A DNA stretch of 64,000 nucleotides from Phaseolus vulgaris (GCF_000499845.2 NC_023753.2:16201250-16265249); one strand, 5' to 3'. Positions 1 through 10,698 are shown, counted from the first letter of the stretch. Translations and numbers: made by a program. The notes: generated by a model not told the origin, from the letters alone.

Positions 1-2176
1 TCATCTATCTTCAGGGAAATCTTCTAAACCAAAATCTCCTCTAAAGGCACGTTTTTTTGGGAGAGCTTGAGGATGCCAAAAGGAGCTTGGCTCACAAAGA
101 AGAAGAAATGAGACAGCTAGTGGAAAGAATGCAAAGGCTAGAGGATGCTCAAGAGAGGCAAGCTAGAGAAAGGAGATGGGAGTCTAAAAGAGCTACTAGA
201 CATCATATGCACTATGGGAGTCAAGAACAAGATTGAAGTGTGCACAATTTTGGAGAAAGACGCCATCAACACCAACAACAACCAAAACATTCTTTTCATT
301 TTGTAAAATTACCTAGTTTTAGTGGGGACAATGGCCCTAATTTGTATTTAGAAGGGGAAGCTAAAGTAGAACAACTCTTTAATATGTATGAGGTCGCAGA
401 GGAACAAAAAGTTAGGTTAGCTTCCCTAGAGTTTTTAGATTATGCTATTCAATGGTGGCATCAAATTGTAATGGGCATTAGTTTGAACAAAAGGTCAACC
501 GTGGTCTCTTGGAACGATTTAAAGGAATACATGCATGCGTGGTTTGTTCCTTCTCCTTATAGGAAGAAACTCTTATTGAAGTTCCAACGGCTTCATCAAG
601 GACCATTAGTGCAGAAATATTAAAAGACAACAACTATTTTTGATTTAAAACGACGACTTTATAGCCGCATTTGTTGTACACGTAGTTGTAAATACAAGAG
701 ATAAGAAGGCGACTATTTATCCGCATTCTTAAATGCCATTTATAAATGCGGCTATGGTAAATAGCCATATTCTTATTTAAATTTTAAAAAAAGAAATTGA
801 AACTCTAAACCCTAAACCCTAAGGCAACAACGACTGAGTAGTGGTGACCTTCACCAATACAAGAAAACTAACAAATTAGAGAAACAAAACAAATATATAA
901 ACCAATGGTAAAAATGAAAGAGAGCTTGAAATGAACTTACAATGGCATGAAGAAGACAATGAAGGGTCGTAGAAGACGAGAGGAAGCACGAGACTAAAAA
1001 CATAAGAGAAAACGAAGCTTTAAAGAACCCTTCGCCAATGAAAGAAAACAAACAAATAAATGAAATGAAAAAAATTTATAAACTATTGGTGAAGAAGAAA
1101 GAGAGTTGATCGAAACGAACTTATAATGGCACGAGAACACAATGAAGCCCGCATAAGAAGATAAGAACACCAAAGCAGAAACAGAGAGAAAACGCGAAGC
1201 GCTAAGAAGAAAGAAATTATGAAAGCATAAATGGCGAGCTTCAGAATTAGGGTAAAAAATTATTTAAGAAGGCGGTTATTTGTAATAGCCGCATTCTTAA
1301 ATCAAGCGCTTTGAGTTAATAGTCGCCTTCTTAAATTAAGCGATTGATTTAAGAATGTGGCTATTACAAATAGTCGCCTTCTTAAATCAAGTTAATTTAA
1401 AAAAATGCCACCATGTTTTGAAAGACAACGTCTAACACTAAAACTGCATTAAATAATGGGTCGTTGTTTTAAACTTTTGTACTAGTGGACCTAGGATGAT
1501 AGATGAATACTTTAAGGACTTAGAAACAACTTTGACAAAAATTAATGTGCACGATAATGAAGAGTCAAAGATAGCTAGGTTTGTAAGTAGTTTGAGGAGA
1601 GAAATTCAAGATATTGTAGAATTATATTAGTACTCTTCTTTAAAGAAAGTGGTTCACCTAGCCATAAAGGTGGAATCACAACTTTTGAAGAAAACAAATT
1701 TCAAAAATACTAATAATGATGGCTTCTACAAATCTTCATGGAAGGAAACAAACAAAACTTCTACAAACACTTCTCCTTCCAATTTTTCAAAAGAAACCAC
1801 TTCTCACAAAAAAGTTTCTAAAAACAATCCTTCTACCTCTACCCCTAAGTCACCCACCAAAATTTCAAGCAAAAAATGTTTTAAATGCTTAGGTTTTGGG
1901 AACATAGCTGCCGATTTTCCAAATAAAAGAACCACATTGTTACAAGAGGTAAATCAAGACCAAATTAAAACAAAAGCCAAAAGAGAAAATGAAAAGGAAG
2001 AGGAAAGTAAAGCGGGTCTCGTCTTGTTGACCCGTACGAAATTCACTACACCTTCTAGGTGTACTTTTTCCTTCTCTTTTTCATTTCCAAATAATTCTAA
2101 ATATTTGACATCTTTGTTAAAGAAGTTTAGGGATGATCTTCAAAAACCTCCTAAAGGTTATCCCCTTTTAAGATGA
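1..2176 (+). pseudogene. gag: gag of gag-only CRM-like element A1 (broken, CACTA-split)
   Basis: Gag would form the retrotransposon particle and bind its RNA. The reading frame enters at the window start, just after the expected initiator, with a helical stretch rich in Glu, Arg and Gln (about 90-175), then the gag core with a WWHQIV motif near 450. A CACTA element interrupts it at 604-1487; without that insert the frame would run through the join. A zinc knuckle starts near 1876 (CFKC), but its His and last Cys are replaced by Asn and Phe. Stops lie at 234-236 (TGA) and 1628-1630 (TAG), and there is a frame slip near 52. After the knuckle the protein jumps to a basic linker that in related element T5 lies behind the protease, so protease is missing, and it ends where RT should begin (2174-2176). 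Homology with the T5 gag at 37379-38995 is clear by eye. Non-functional. Confidence 0.85.
604..1487. mobile_element. Small non-autonomous CACTA-type DNA transposon
   Basis: The ends are inverted: left CATTAGTGCAGAAA, right (reverse complement) CACTAGTACAAAAG, close to the classic CACTA terminus. A 3-bp target duplication GAC lies at 601-603 and 1488-1490, as expected for this superfamily. Subterminal repeats built on a motif like AAGAATGCGGCTATT occur in both orientations at about 700-780 and 1260-1390. The middle (about 843-1205) holds two diverged tandem units of roughly 180 bp. I see no transposase, so it would need one supplied in trans. It sits inside the A1 gag and is therefore younger than A1. 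Confidence 0.85.
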
Positions 2177-2381
2177 TTTTCACAAACAAATCATCTTTTC
2201 CCTAAACATTCTCTACAACCATGACCTGTATCTAGAATTCACCCATGTGAAATCCCCAAGCTTCATGAACATAAGTTTGTTTCACATCCTAAACTTAGAA
2301 ATATCTTCTTTGGGAACAAACTAACTATGTTATTTGCAGGAGTTCTAAATTCGAGGACGAATTCCTTCCAACCTGGGGGCA
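2177..2381 (+). other. 3' internal remnant and polypurine tract of A1
   Basis: Non-coding remnant joining the end of gag to the 3' LTR. Around 2350-2380 a trace of the pol C-terminus is still readable (NSRTNSFQPGG), matching the region just before the LTR in T5. CCTGGGGGCA at 2372-2381 is the likely polypurine tract. Almost all of pol (RT, RNase H, integrase) is absent, so A1 is an internal-deletion or naturally gag-only derivative. Confidence 0.7.
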
Positions 2382-3356
2382 TGATACAAACCGAAGGAAC
2401 CAGTAGATGACTAAGGACACATCAAGTACTCCACAAAAAAAGTCATTTATCTAAGTATACAAAGTCGGGCCCACCAAACCTCGAGAAAGAATCAATAGAA
2501 GAAGAAGAAGCTATAAACCAGAATATTAGAAGTTCTTCCTTCTGGTCTTTTCCACAAGAGAAAAGTTATGTCAATAAATTGGGCTCACTTCAGGGGTCCA
2601 AAATAGCAAGATAGGCTAGAATAGGTGCCTATAGCATAATAAGTGGGTGTAGTTATTATTTTAGCTTGTACATAGCCCTTTGGAAGGAAATTTGACCTAG
2701 TTTCTAGAAGGACAAACCTATGATGTGGTTTTGAATTAGTCAAACCCTAAGGCTGCCCTTGTTTTAGTGTTTGCCATCCTACCCTTACTTCTTATTTACC
2801 AAGGCACCATCTCCTATAAATATAGTGTCTTACTCCATGTATTTTCATGTTGAATTTTATAGAAGAAGGAAAACTTTGCATAAATTGTGTGAGGATTGTT
2901 TGCTCTATCAATATGTCTTATCTTGAGTGAGTTTGAGAGCTCTCAAGTGGCGACCATCTAAACTCATCTTGGAGGAAACCACACTCCAAGTGGCGTGTCC
3001 ATTCTCTTTTCATCTCCATAAGCTTTATTCTTTTCATCCTTTCATCCTTTCTTCCATTTTCCATTACACTTTTATCTTTGTGTTGGTATTCTTGTTTTGC
3101 TTCATTTCCATTTCGGTTGCCTTCCATATCTTGTGTTTCCTTTCATGTCTTTACATTCTACACCATACATCATGTTCATCTCATTATGTGATTTTCCTCT
3201 TTTCCTTTGGTTGTGAACCTTCACACTTACTTAACCACTTGGTTAAGTTCGTGTCCATTGGGGATCTGCCCTAGGTCTCACCATATACTTGTTAAAATCT
3301 CAATCACAAGTAAAGTGTCACCTCTAAAATGGAACCATCTAAAATCAACTCACATA
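2382..3356 (+). repeat. 3' LTR of element A1
   Basis: Begins TGATACAA directly after the polypurine tract and ends near 3356, where it matches the end of the A2 LTR. A TATA box (TATAAATA) lies at 2815-2822. About 110-180 nt downstream are two hairpins followed by AAGTGGCG (2922-2952 and 2968-2995). The LTR start matches A2 at 3463. The right end is approximate because the expected CACATCA terminus reads CACATA here. Confidence 0.8.
2815..2822 (+). promoter_or_regulatory. TATA box of A1 LTR
   Basis: TATAAATA within the LTR. The equivalent box is present in A2 (3916-3923) and A4 (43007-43014), and on the minus strand in A3 (42364-42371) and T5 (40950-40957). It probably sets the RNA start about 30 nt downstream. 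Confidence 0.6.
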
Positions 3357-3462
3357 AGGGTTGCTCCTAATCATGTTTCTTGTAATGAATTTCTTGATTG
3401 GATTAATAATAATGATCTTACTTGTATGCCTTTCTCTGGACCCCATTATACTTGGTGTAACG
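3357..3462 (+). pseudogene. LINE endonuclease fragment
   Basis: A short open stretch reads like the end of the endonuclease/exonuclease/phosphatase domain of plant L1-type LINEs: an acidic FLDWI helix, then CMPFSG and YTW, the pattern seen before the serine-tryptophan loop in those proteins. It is bounded left by the A1 LTR and right by the A2 LTR, so it is target DNA caught between insertions. A separate LINE RT scrap at 17450-17515 lies beyond A2 and may be from the same copy. Only about 35 codons remain. Confidence 0.55.
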
Positions 3463-4468
3463 TGATACAATCCAAGTAGCCAAGAAGATGACTAGACTCA
3501 AGAGACAATTCACACAGTGAGCAGTCATCTCAACAATCAAGTCAAGGCCCCACCAAATATCAGACGGACCTTAGTAGAAGAAGAGTTGGGCATAGACCAG
3601 AACATCAAATGTTCTTTCTTCTGGTCTTCTTAAAAGACAAAAACATGTTTGTAAATAAATTAGGATCACTTTGGGGCTCTAAATAGCAAAATAGGCTAGA
3701 CTAGGTTCACATAGCATAAAAGGGAGTGTACTTGGTGAAATGGGTTGTACCAAACCCACTTTTTCAAGACAAGGCATCTAGCGTTAGGAAGGTTGCTCTA
3801 ACTTTTAGAAGACCTAGCCAAGGGGCGATTTTAACCTTGGTCAACCCTCCTTGGACACCTCCCTTCATATGACTTTTTTACCCTTTCCCATCTTGCCCAC
3901 CAAAGCACCCTTTCCTATAAATAAGGTGCCTTGCCTCAAGTATTAACAACTTGATTTTGAATAGTAAAGAAACTCTGCAAGAGTGATTTTGTGAGACTTG
4001 TGAGCTCTCATGTTGAGTCTTGGGTGGGTAATATCTCAAGTGGCGGTTCAATTTATCTGGGTCTTATCTTGGATGGGTAATATCTCAAGTGGCGGCTCTT
4101 GCATCACTCATCTTGGAGTCCCTCTGCTCCAAGTGGCGTGACTTCCTTTCTTCCCATAAGATCTCTTCATCCCTTCCTCTTTTATCTTTTGTTTACGCCT
4201 CCTTCCATTCCATACATGTCTTCTTGTAATCTTTAGTTTTGTTCTTTAATTTTTTCTTCTTCTCTAATTGTTCTTTGTCTCTAATTCCGCTGCATCATTT
4301 ATCACCTTATAATTGTATTTTCTCTTTGTCCTTTTGAAGTGAACCTTCACACTTACTTAACCACTTGGTAAGTTCGTGTCCAATGAGAATCTTTCATAAT
4401 TGCTAAATCAAAAATATTAAAGATAGAGCAACCAATAAAATGTGCAATCCTAAAATCAACCCACATCA
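3463..4468 (+). repeat. 5' LTR of element A2
   Basis: Starts TGATACAA like the A1 LTR and ends CCCACATCA just before a primer-binding site. TATA box TATAAATA at 3916-3923. The hairpin region downstream carries an extra copy of the first unit, so three AAGTGGCG motifs follow one another (about 4019-4138) where the relatives have two. No second LTR of A2 is visible, so the element is truncated. Confidence 0.8.
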
Positions 4469-4470
4469 TC

Positions 4471-4485
4471 TGGTAATCAAAGCAT
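4471..4485 (+). other. Primer-binding site of A2 (decayed)
   Basis: TGGTAATCAAAGCAT directly after the LTR resembles the plant initiator-tRNA-Met primer site TGGTATCAGAGC used by many LTR elements, with changes. It fixes the plus-strand orientation of A2. Confidence 0.6.
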
Positions 4486-5260
4486 GGTTTTATTTATGCT
4501 TATCTTTCTGAGTTGATATTATGCCCTTAAATTTTTGCTTTTACCTTCAAGCAATTTAATTTCCACTTTAAAATTCAGCATCTTTCTTTTTCGCCTTTAA
4601 ATTCCTGTCATTTACAATTCTGCTTTTTATTCATTACGAACTTTAAATTATGCTTTTGAACTTTTTTTTTGTGTCAATTTTTTTCCTTACCTCATTTGCT
4701 TGAGTCTTATGTTCTTAGTGTTCTAGGAGTCTTTAAATCCTTTCTACTTATTTTTCTTTTAATTGTTAAGAACTAAAAGCAACTAGAAATTTGTTTGAGT
4801 ATAAGTTGATTTAGTTTTAAACAAAGAATTCAAGTGATCATATGAATTGAATCTCAATCTATTTGTGAAAATTGAAAGTGAATTAAAATATGCATGCGAA
4901 GATTATGGACATTTTAAATCCATAGAATAAAAGCAAAGACAAAAAAAGAAAAGTTTGTGTAATTCACTTTTAAAACTTCAAAATTACTAAAAAGAGGATT
5001 CTTTTTATGTGGGAAATTGTTTTCATATTTGTGAAATTTTATCCTTCTTACTTTTGCAATTTATAAGAAAAATTAAAACTTCACAGTTAAAAGTTTAAGT
5101 AAGTTTCTTTGAGTCTTCATTCATGCTTTTCTTGTTTGTCTTCTCAAAGTCTTATCCCTATCTTTTTCCCATTTGGTTTAGGTTTCTTTCTTTTAAGCGT
5201 TTCTTGCTTGTCTTTCAAATTTCCTTAAGTTTTGTTGTGGGGATCTTTAGTGAGCAGGTG
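4486..5260 (+). other. Untranslated leader of A2, AT-rich
   Basis: AT-rich, T-rich non-coding leader between primer site and gag. It aligns by eye with the A3 leader on the other strand (41372-41850 and 20503-19977), sharing for example a run around GTTCTAGGAGTC. Element T1 is inserted after 5260; the leader resumes at 17300. I see no gene here. Confidence 0.6.
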
Positions 5261-6038
5261 TGATCCTGCCTGTTGACCGGAGCGCTGGAGAATGCCTCGT
5301 CAAAGGATCGACGTGCGCACCGCTTCTCACCTCCGTTCCTCCTCGGGATCTATCTCAAGAACCTGCAAAGAAACGATACGGCGCCGCTGCGGCCGATCGC
5401 ACTCCGACGCTCAAGTCAGTGACGGTATCACCAAATACTAAGAACGAGAACCGTGCAAATCCTCTCTCACTCGCAAGTGTAAAGTGTATGAACTGAACGT
5501 GCGTACCTCAGAAAGTCTGTTAAGAACTCTTATATACCTGGTGGTTTTCTCTCTCCTGGCAGTTACAGACTTGGACACGTGGCTCGCATCCAACTGTACA
5601 CGTGCCATCATCTGGAGGCTCCCTGACTTGGCGCTGCTTCTACTCTTATTTTGGCTAAGTTACTTATGCATGGTACTGCCCAGTGCATAGCTAACTTAGG
5701 AGTGCGATCTCTACTGAAACTGGCGAGTTAGGGCCTTCATACACCTTCCCTGTGGTCTCGCCGGCCGCCTTCATAATCTGCTTCTCCTTCGTCTTCGGCG
5801 ATGTGCTTATTCTGGCGATCTCCGACTGCTTGGTCGCCTGAGTCTACATCTGGCGACTTCATCTTCAACCTGGCGATCGCCTATTCTGGTAAACTGGAAA
5901 TCGGAACACGCCAACTTAACAATCGGCGACCACACGTGCCTCCCGACTTCCTTCCTATCTGCCAACCTGGCGCCTTGTCAACATGCCTACACTGTAGCAG
6001 GATGCCACGTCATCACACCCGTCCACCAGGGCGGTACA
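5261..6038 (-). repeat. 3' LTR of T1
   Basis: Begins TGATCC and ends GGTACA on the plus strand; same length as the copy at 16517-17294. In the element's sense this is the downstream LTR. On the plus strand it lies upstream of the antisense gene and could also supply promoter sequence to it. Confidence 0.95.
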
Positions 6039-6065
6039 CAAGCCCCCCAGTCTTAAGCGAAGACT
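6039..6065 (-). promoter_or_regulatory. Polypurine tract and adjacent hairpin of T1
   Basis: On the minus strand a G6 run (complement of 6043-6048) directly precedes the 3' LTR and should prime plus-strand DNA. Immediately before it is a hairpin with arms AGTCTT (6049-6054) and AAGACT (6060-6065) and a 5-nt loop. The same arms flank the tract in T3 and T2. Confidence 0.75.
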
Positions 6066-6393
6066 TGTCTAGCGAAAAGACTGAAAGAGCCCTCGTCAAC
6101 ACCGATCTACGTGGCACTGGCGCAGAATTCCAAGCGATTGTACTTTCTGCTGCTCTGACGCTCCACCAAACCCTTCACCCATCGCTCGACACGTGGCTTC
6201 ATCAACAGCTCTCTTCATCTGCCGTTAGCGCTTCCAAAACTTATTTCGAAAACCCTTAAACCCCTTACGCTCCTACTGTTCCATCACTTTCTTCACACTT
6301 GCATACGCTCTCACTTCCTTCTGCGAAAGCTCTCGACGTTCCTCGACGCTCTAGATCACCATCTCCCTTCAACGTTCTCCTGATCATCGAAAG

Positions 6394-6625
6394 GTAACTA
6401 CTTTCCTTCATCTGCTGGGTTTCCTTGCATTTTCACCGATTTGCATCATCATATAACTGCCTGGTGCATACGCTGTGGGTTGTTTTTCCATTTCTCCTTC
6501 TGTGTAACTTAGGGCTTTGTCGATCGTTGCGACGAACATACATTCGTTCGTTTTTCACCTTCCGTCTGTGATCGAGTCAGCCTCTGTAATCCCCTGATCG
6601 TTTTTTCTTTCTTCTTCCTTTGCAG
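6394..6625 (+). other. Predicted 5'-UTR intron of T1 antisense gene
   Basis: Donor AAG/GTAACTA at 6394 and acceptor TTTGCAG ending at 6625 after a pyrimidine-rich stretch, 8 nt before the start codon at 6634. Same layout in T3 (59956-60188, minus) and, with different sequence, in T2 (23110-23321). Conservation of an intron just upstream of the ATG in two diverged families supports real transcription of this strand. Confidence 0.6.
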
Positions 6626-6633
6626 TTGCTATT

Positions 6634-9265
6634 ATGACTCGCACAAAGATCACCCCGAACCCCCCTCCTTCAGCACGAAACCTTTCTTCTCAAGCACACG
6701 ACCCAACACAAGTTCGTGGTGCTTCCTCTTCGCAGGCTGAGAGGCCTGCGTCTTCCCAAACTGCCCTGGCTCAGGCGACTCCATCTAACGCTGGAGGAGC
6801 CCCCATCCCTCTGCCAGACTTCAAGACTCTATACCCATGGGCTAACCCAACCCTTCTAAAGGAGACCACGTCGGTGAACACTGCGGGAGCGGTTCTGCGG
6901 TTGACTAATGGGGACGAGGTCCATCAATCGTTTCACAAGGAGCACGACGAGAGAATGATGGTGCTGCCTTGCCCCGCCGCTTTGCCAGTGTGTGCCGATG
7001 ACAAAGTGAGCGCCGATGGGCCCTTCTGCTTCGTCTACACCACTTTCTTCAAGAAGGTCAAGCTCAGGTTCCCTCTCACTCGATTCGAGAGGGAACTCTT
7101 GACCGAGCTCAACATCGCTGCCGCCCAGCTTCACCCCAACAGCTGGGCGTTTGTTCGAGCCTTCGAAATAACGTGCGCCCACCTGGGGTTGCCCGCGTCG
7201 GTGGACGTGTTTTTGTTCCTGTTTGAGGCCAAACACCCAGGAGACCGCCTGTGGGTCAGCCTGAATGCCATTGCTGGGAGATCCATTTTCACCATCTTCC
7301 AGCAGTCGTACAAAGATTGGAAGGGGAAGTTCATCCAAATACACGCAAACGATAAAGACACTTCCCTTCTCGACGGCTTCCCCTTGTACTGGGTGGACAA
7401 GGGGAAAAAGGAGTCCAAGAGCTGCTTCAGGAGGCCCAGAAGTCCTGATAGCATGGGAGCTTTGGACCGAGACCTCTGTCTATTCTGGAAGAGGGTGGCA
7501 GATGCCAACATAACATTCCTGACCCCCACCCTGATCTCCTTCGAGTTCTTTGAGGACCAGTTGGAATTCCAAATAGGTTAGGACGCTACACTCTTGTTTT
7601 GATATTGCTTCTGATACTGCTTCTGGGCGTCTTGTGCGATACGCACAAGACTTTGGTTTTACCTTTTCTGCATATGCCTGTTTTGCTGTTTCATTACCTC
7701 ATACACTTATCCCTTTCTTCTTTGAGATAACTCATGCACTTTCGTTTCATGCAGACACCATGTTGGGTAAGAACATGCTCGCCGACTTAAAGTCGCTCGC
7801 CCGAAACCACGGGTTGGCGACCGGTTCCCAGACGGTGCCCAACTCGGCGGTCGAGAAGGCCATCATTCATGGGCGATCACCGCCCAAGGAGCCCACCCAA
7901 CGCAAGAAGCTGGTCCTTAAGAGGCCTAAGCGGAAAGCCCCCCAAGTCGTCCAAGAGGAAGAAGAGGACGACGAGGTCACAGAGGATGGCCTTGTCACGA
8001 AAAGGAAGAGGGTGGCACCATCTTCCCCACCTGCTCCACCCCCTCTTCCAACCTCAACACCACCATCAACACCTGCTCCTCCTCCCTCATCGCCAACACC
8101 ACAAGCCCCTTCATCACCAGTCCAAGCAGTTCCATTGGCCACTGCGCCACCTGCAGCTGAGGCCCAAGAGCCAAATTTCTTAGAGGACCCCCCGAGCGCC
8201 TCTACGCCGCATATGTCAGTAGGAGGGGGCCCCCCTTCAAACACTTCAGCTGCAGGAATCGTTCCAATCGGGGATGAGGTCGCTCACACCTCTCCAATCC
8301 TAATCACCGAATCCCCGATTGCGTCGCCACGCCAGGAAGCAACCACTGAAAATATTGCTAAGGAAGGTGGCGACGAGAACCCTCAACAAGCCCCCCTGGC
8401 GCCTCTCCAAGCCGCAAACCTTTCCCTCGAGGTCACAAGGATGTGGGAACCTCTGACTGCTAAACTGAAAACCATCGCAGAGGATATCCCATCGATTATA
8501 ACGAGGGCTATGGAGAGCTCCACCAGGAGGCTTCAAGATGATCTCTTCAACCTCAGGACTGACAACAGCACCATGAGGCTCGAGGTGGAGAAATTGTCTG
8601 CCAATCTAACGCTCGCGGAGATGGAACACTCCCGAGTAGAAGACGCGATGAGCACCGAGCTCAGATTGGCGCGTCAAGAGGCCACTGACCTTCGCTGCAA
8701 AATTCATGATCTTGCCCAAGAGAAAGTTGAGCTAGAAAGCAAAATCGTGCCTCTGCGCACCAAGGCGAGCGACCTGGAGGCTCACATTCAAGCTAGTGCT
8801 GATAAGGTACAAAAACTGGAGCAAAGGTCAATCGATCGCGAGAAGCTACTTGGGCAAGTAGAGAAAGCGAGGGACGACGCCATGGCTGATCTCGCCGAGG
8901 CAAACAAGGAAAAAGGGAAGATGGCTGCCGAGTTGACCCAAGCTCAAACGGAATCCAAGAAGGTTGCTGATGACCTTCTCCATGCTCAAAAGACCAACGA
9001 ACAACTCCGAAAACAGGTCGAAGAGCTGGAGCAGCAGAACAAGGAGCTCAAGAAACAGGTTGAAGAACTTCAAGGGCAAATTGAAGAACTTAAGTTAAGC
9101 TTTGCTCAGATTCTGGTTGCTGGATTCGAAGCCGCTCGGGAACAATTCGCATGCCTATTCCCTGATCTCGACCTCAGCATGGTGTCGTTAAACAACGAAG
9201 TAGTAGATGGAAAGGTCGTTCCCGCCGAAGACTCAACCAACTCCACCTCATCTGCTACTTTATAA
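6634..9265 (+). CDS. T1 antisense ORF, 'putative gypsy type transposon' domain protein (2 exons)
   Basis: Predicted join of 6634-7576 and 7755-9265, 817 residues. The intron (178 bp) has donor AAATAG/GTTAGG and acceptor ATGCAG, and keeps frame. Exon 1 carries the family core near residues 150-185 (FERELLTEL, then HPNSWAFVR). Exon 2 has basic nuclear-type motifs (KRPKRK near residue 370, KRKR near 405), a proline-rich stretch (about 408-460), a long coiled coil rich in Glu, Lys and Gln (about 570-765) and a C-terminal VVDGKVVP signature shared with T2. The frame is fully open, unlike T3's. Such antisense extra ORFs are known in Tat elements, but their function is not established. The mRNA would be antisense to the genomic RNA and converges on pol. 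A nuclear, self-associating protein is inference. Confidence 0.8.
7577..7754 (+). other. Coding intron of T1 antisense gene
   Basis: GT at 7577-7578, AG at 7753-7754, pyrimidine-rich 3' part. It contains an immediate in-frame TAG if retained, so splicing is needed to join the domain core to the nuclear and coiled-coil part. T3 has the same 178-bp intron (58836-59013, minus). Confidence 0.7.
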
Positions 9266-10698
9266 TTCTGCTTGTATATACCTTGTAACAAAACTCGTGC
9301 ATATGTGTTTTGAACAGTTACTTATTTCAATCGCAAAACTTGGATATTCTTTCTTCTGACTCCTTTTGAGCGCTTTCACCTTCTTTGTATGTTTAACTTT
9401 GTCGAGTTTAACTTAACAATTTCGCAAACACAACCTTTTGACTGTAACTGCTTCGAACCACTTCAAATTTAAGCAATAACCACTTTAAACAACTTGTACT
9501 CTTGAGGCACTAACCTTACCATAAGAATACCTTCCAAGCAACGAACTGTAACTCAATCATTGGCTCAAACGACGTCCCACTCGACCTGCTTTATCAAACA
9601 AGTCTTTCAATCTTCTCGCCGTGTTTGAACTTTTCGCGATCGCCAAGACCTCTTGGTAACACCCGCTTTTCCTAGCCTCATGCTTTGGCAATCGTTTCTT
9701 TATCTGGGGGCAGAAACGCCCTTTGGGATCTTCCTTTGCCCCCCTGAACTTCAGAGCTAAAGACCGGCTGGCTAGGCGTTCTCTTCGAACCTACCTTAGC
9801 CACCTTTCAAGCTTCTTCCACCCTCTTCGCCATACCTGAACTCGTTCAAGACGAGAAGGATTTTATCTTGCCTATGCTCGCACATAAGCGAGAAGGTCTT
9901 TAACTCGCCTGAGCTCGCTCAACGGCGAGAAGGACTTTATTTGGTGCCTCAACTTGCCCAGGGTGTACATCTCCTCCCCCCTGGATGCACTGAGGACCTT
10001 TTCTTTCTCTCGCCTGCACTCGCTCGACGGCGAGGAGGTCTTTAACTGGCCTTGGCTCGCACAACGGCGATAAGGACTTTATCCGGTGCCTCAACTTGCC
10101 CAGGGTGTACATCTCCTCCCCCCTGGATGCACTGAGGACTTTTCTCGCCTGCACCCGCTCGACGGCGAGGAGGTCTTTAACTTGCCTCTACGTTGCCCCG
10201 GGAGTTACATCTTCTCGCTCCCAGAAACACGGAGGACTTTTCCTCTTTCTCGCCTGCACTCGCTCGACGGCGAGGAGGTCTTTTACTTGCCTCAGGACGC
10301 GCGAGGGCGTTGAGGTCTTTCATCTGGTGCCTCCGATCGCCGAAAAACGATGAGGACTTAAAACTTAACTGGTGCCTCTAATCGCCGAAAAACGATGAGG
10401 ACTTTAAAACTTAACTGGTGCCTCTAATCGCCGAAAAACGATGAGGACTTAAAACTTTTTAGAAAACACGCGACATATCTTTTCTTGCCTTAAATCATGT
10501 ACAAATGACAAGGTCTTTCTTCAAAACTTTTGAAAATAGCACACATGCAATCTGAAAACACCTTATACTTCGAAAACTCTTCTTTTATTGGGTGGCCTCA
10601 TTAAAAACCCTCCTTAGGGAAAAAAGAGCGCCCCCTTCAAACTGTTTTAACAGAGACATTGTAATATAACATTGTGTTTGTCTTTACTTACAAAGCTC
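9266..10698. other. T1 convergent spacer between antisense gene and pol
   Basis: Non-coding stretch where two genes converge. The left half is the 3' UTR of the antisense gene. The right half (9839-10460) is a tandem-repeat block described separately. From 10461 to 10698 is the pol 3' flank. I see no further gene. Confidence 0.7.
9839..10460. repeat. Tandem repeats in T1 spacer
   Basis: Imperfect units built around CGCTCGACGGCGAG and AGGTCTTTAAC, with an inserted piece containing TGTACATCTCCTCCCCCC at 9962 and 10104. At the right end are three near-identical units of about 48 bp containing ATCGCCGAAAAACGATGAGG (about 10330-10455). T3 carries a matching block (56115-56760) with four such short units, so the array varies in copy number. 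Confidence 0.8.

Noticed and set aside
2918..3274. Small frames on both strands in the A1 LTR as a gene
   Set aside because: Low-complexity F/S-rich translation over the LTR; no domain and not conserved in A2.
5801..6259. 152-codon plus-strand frame across the T1 3' LTR edge
   Set aside because: It crosses the LTR and polypurine tract without domain content; chance open frame in GC-rich DNA.
9839..10460. CRISPR-like array in the T1 spacer
   Set aside because: The repeats are tandem and adjacent without unique spacers of even length, in a plant retrotransposon; there are no cas genes.
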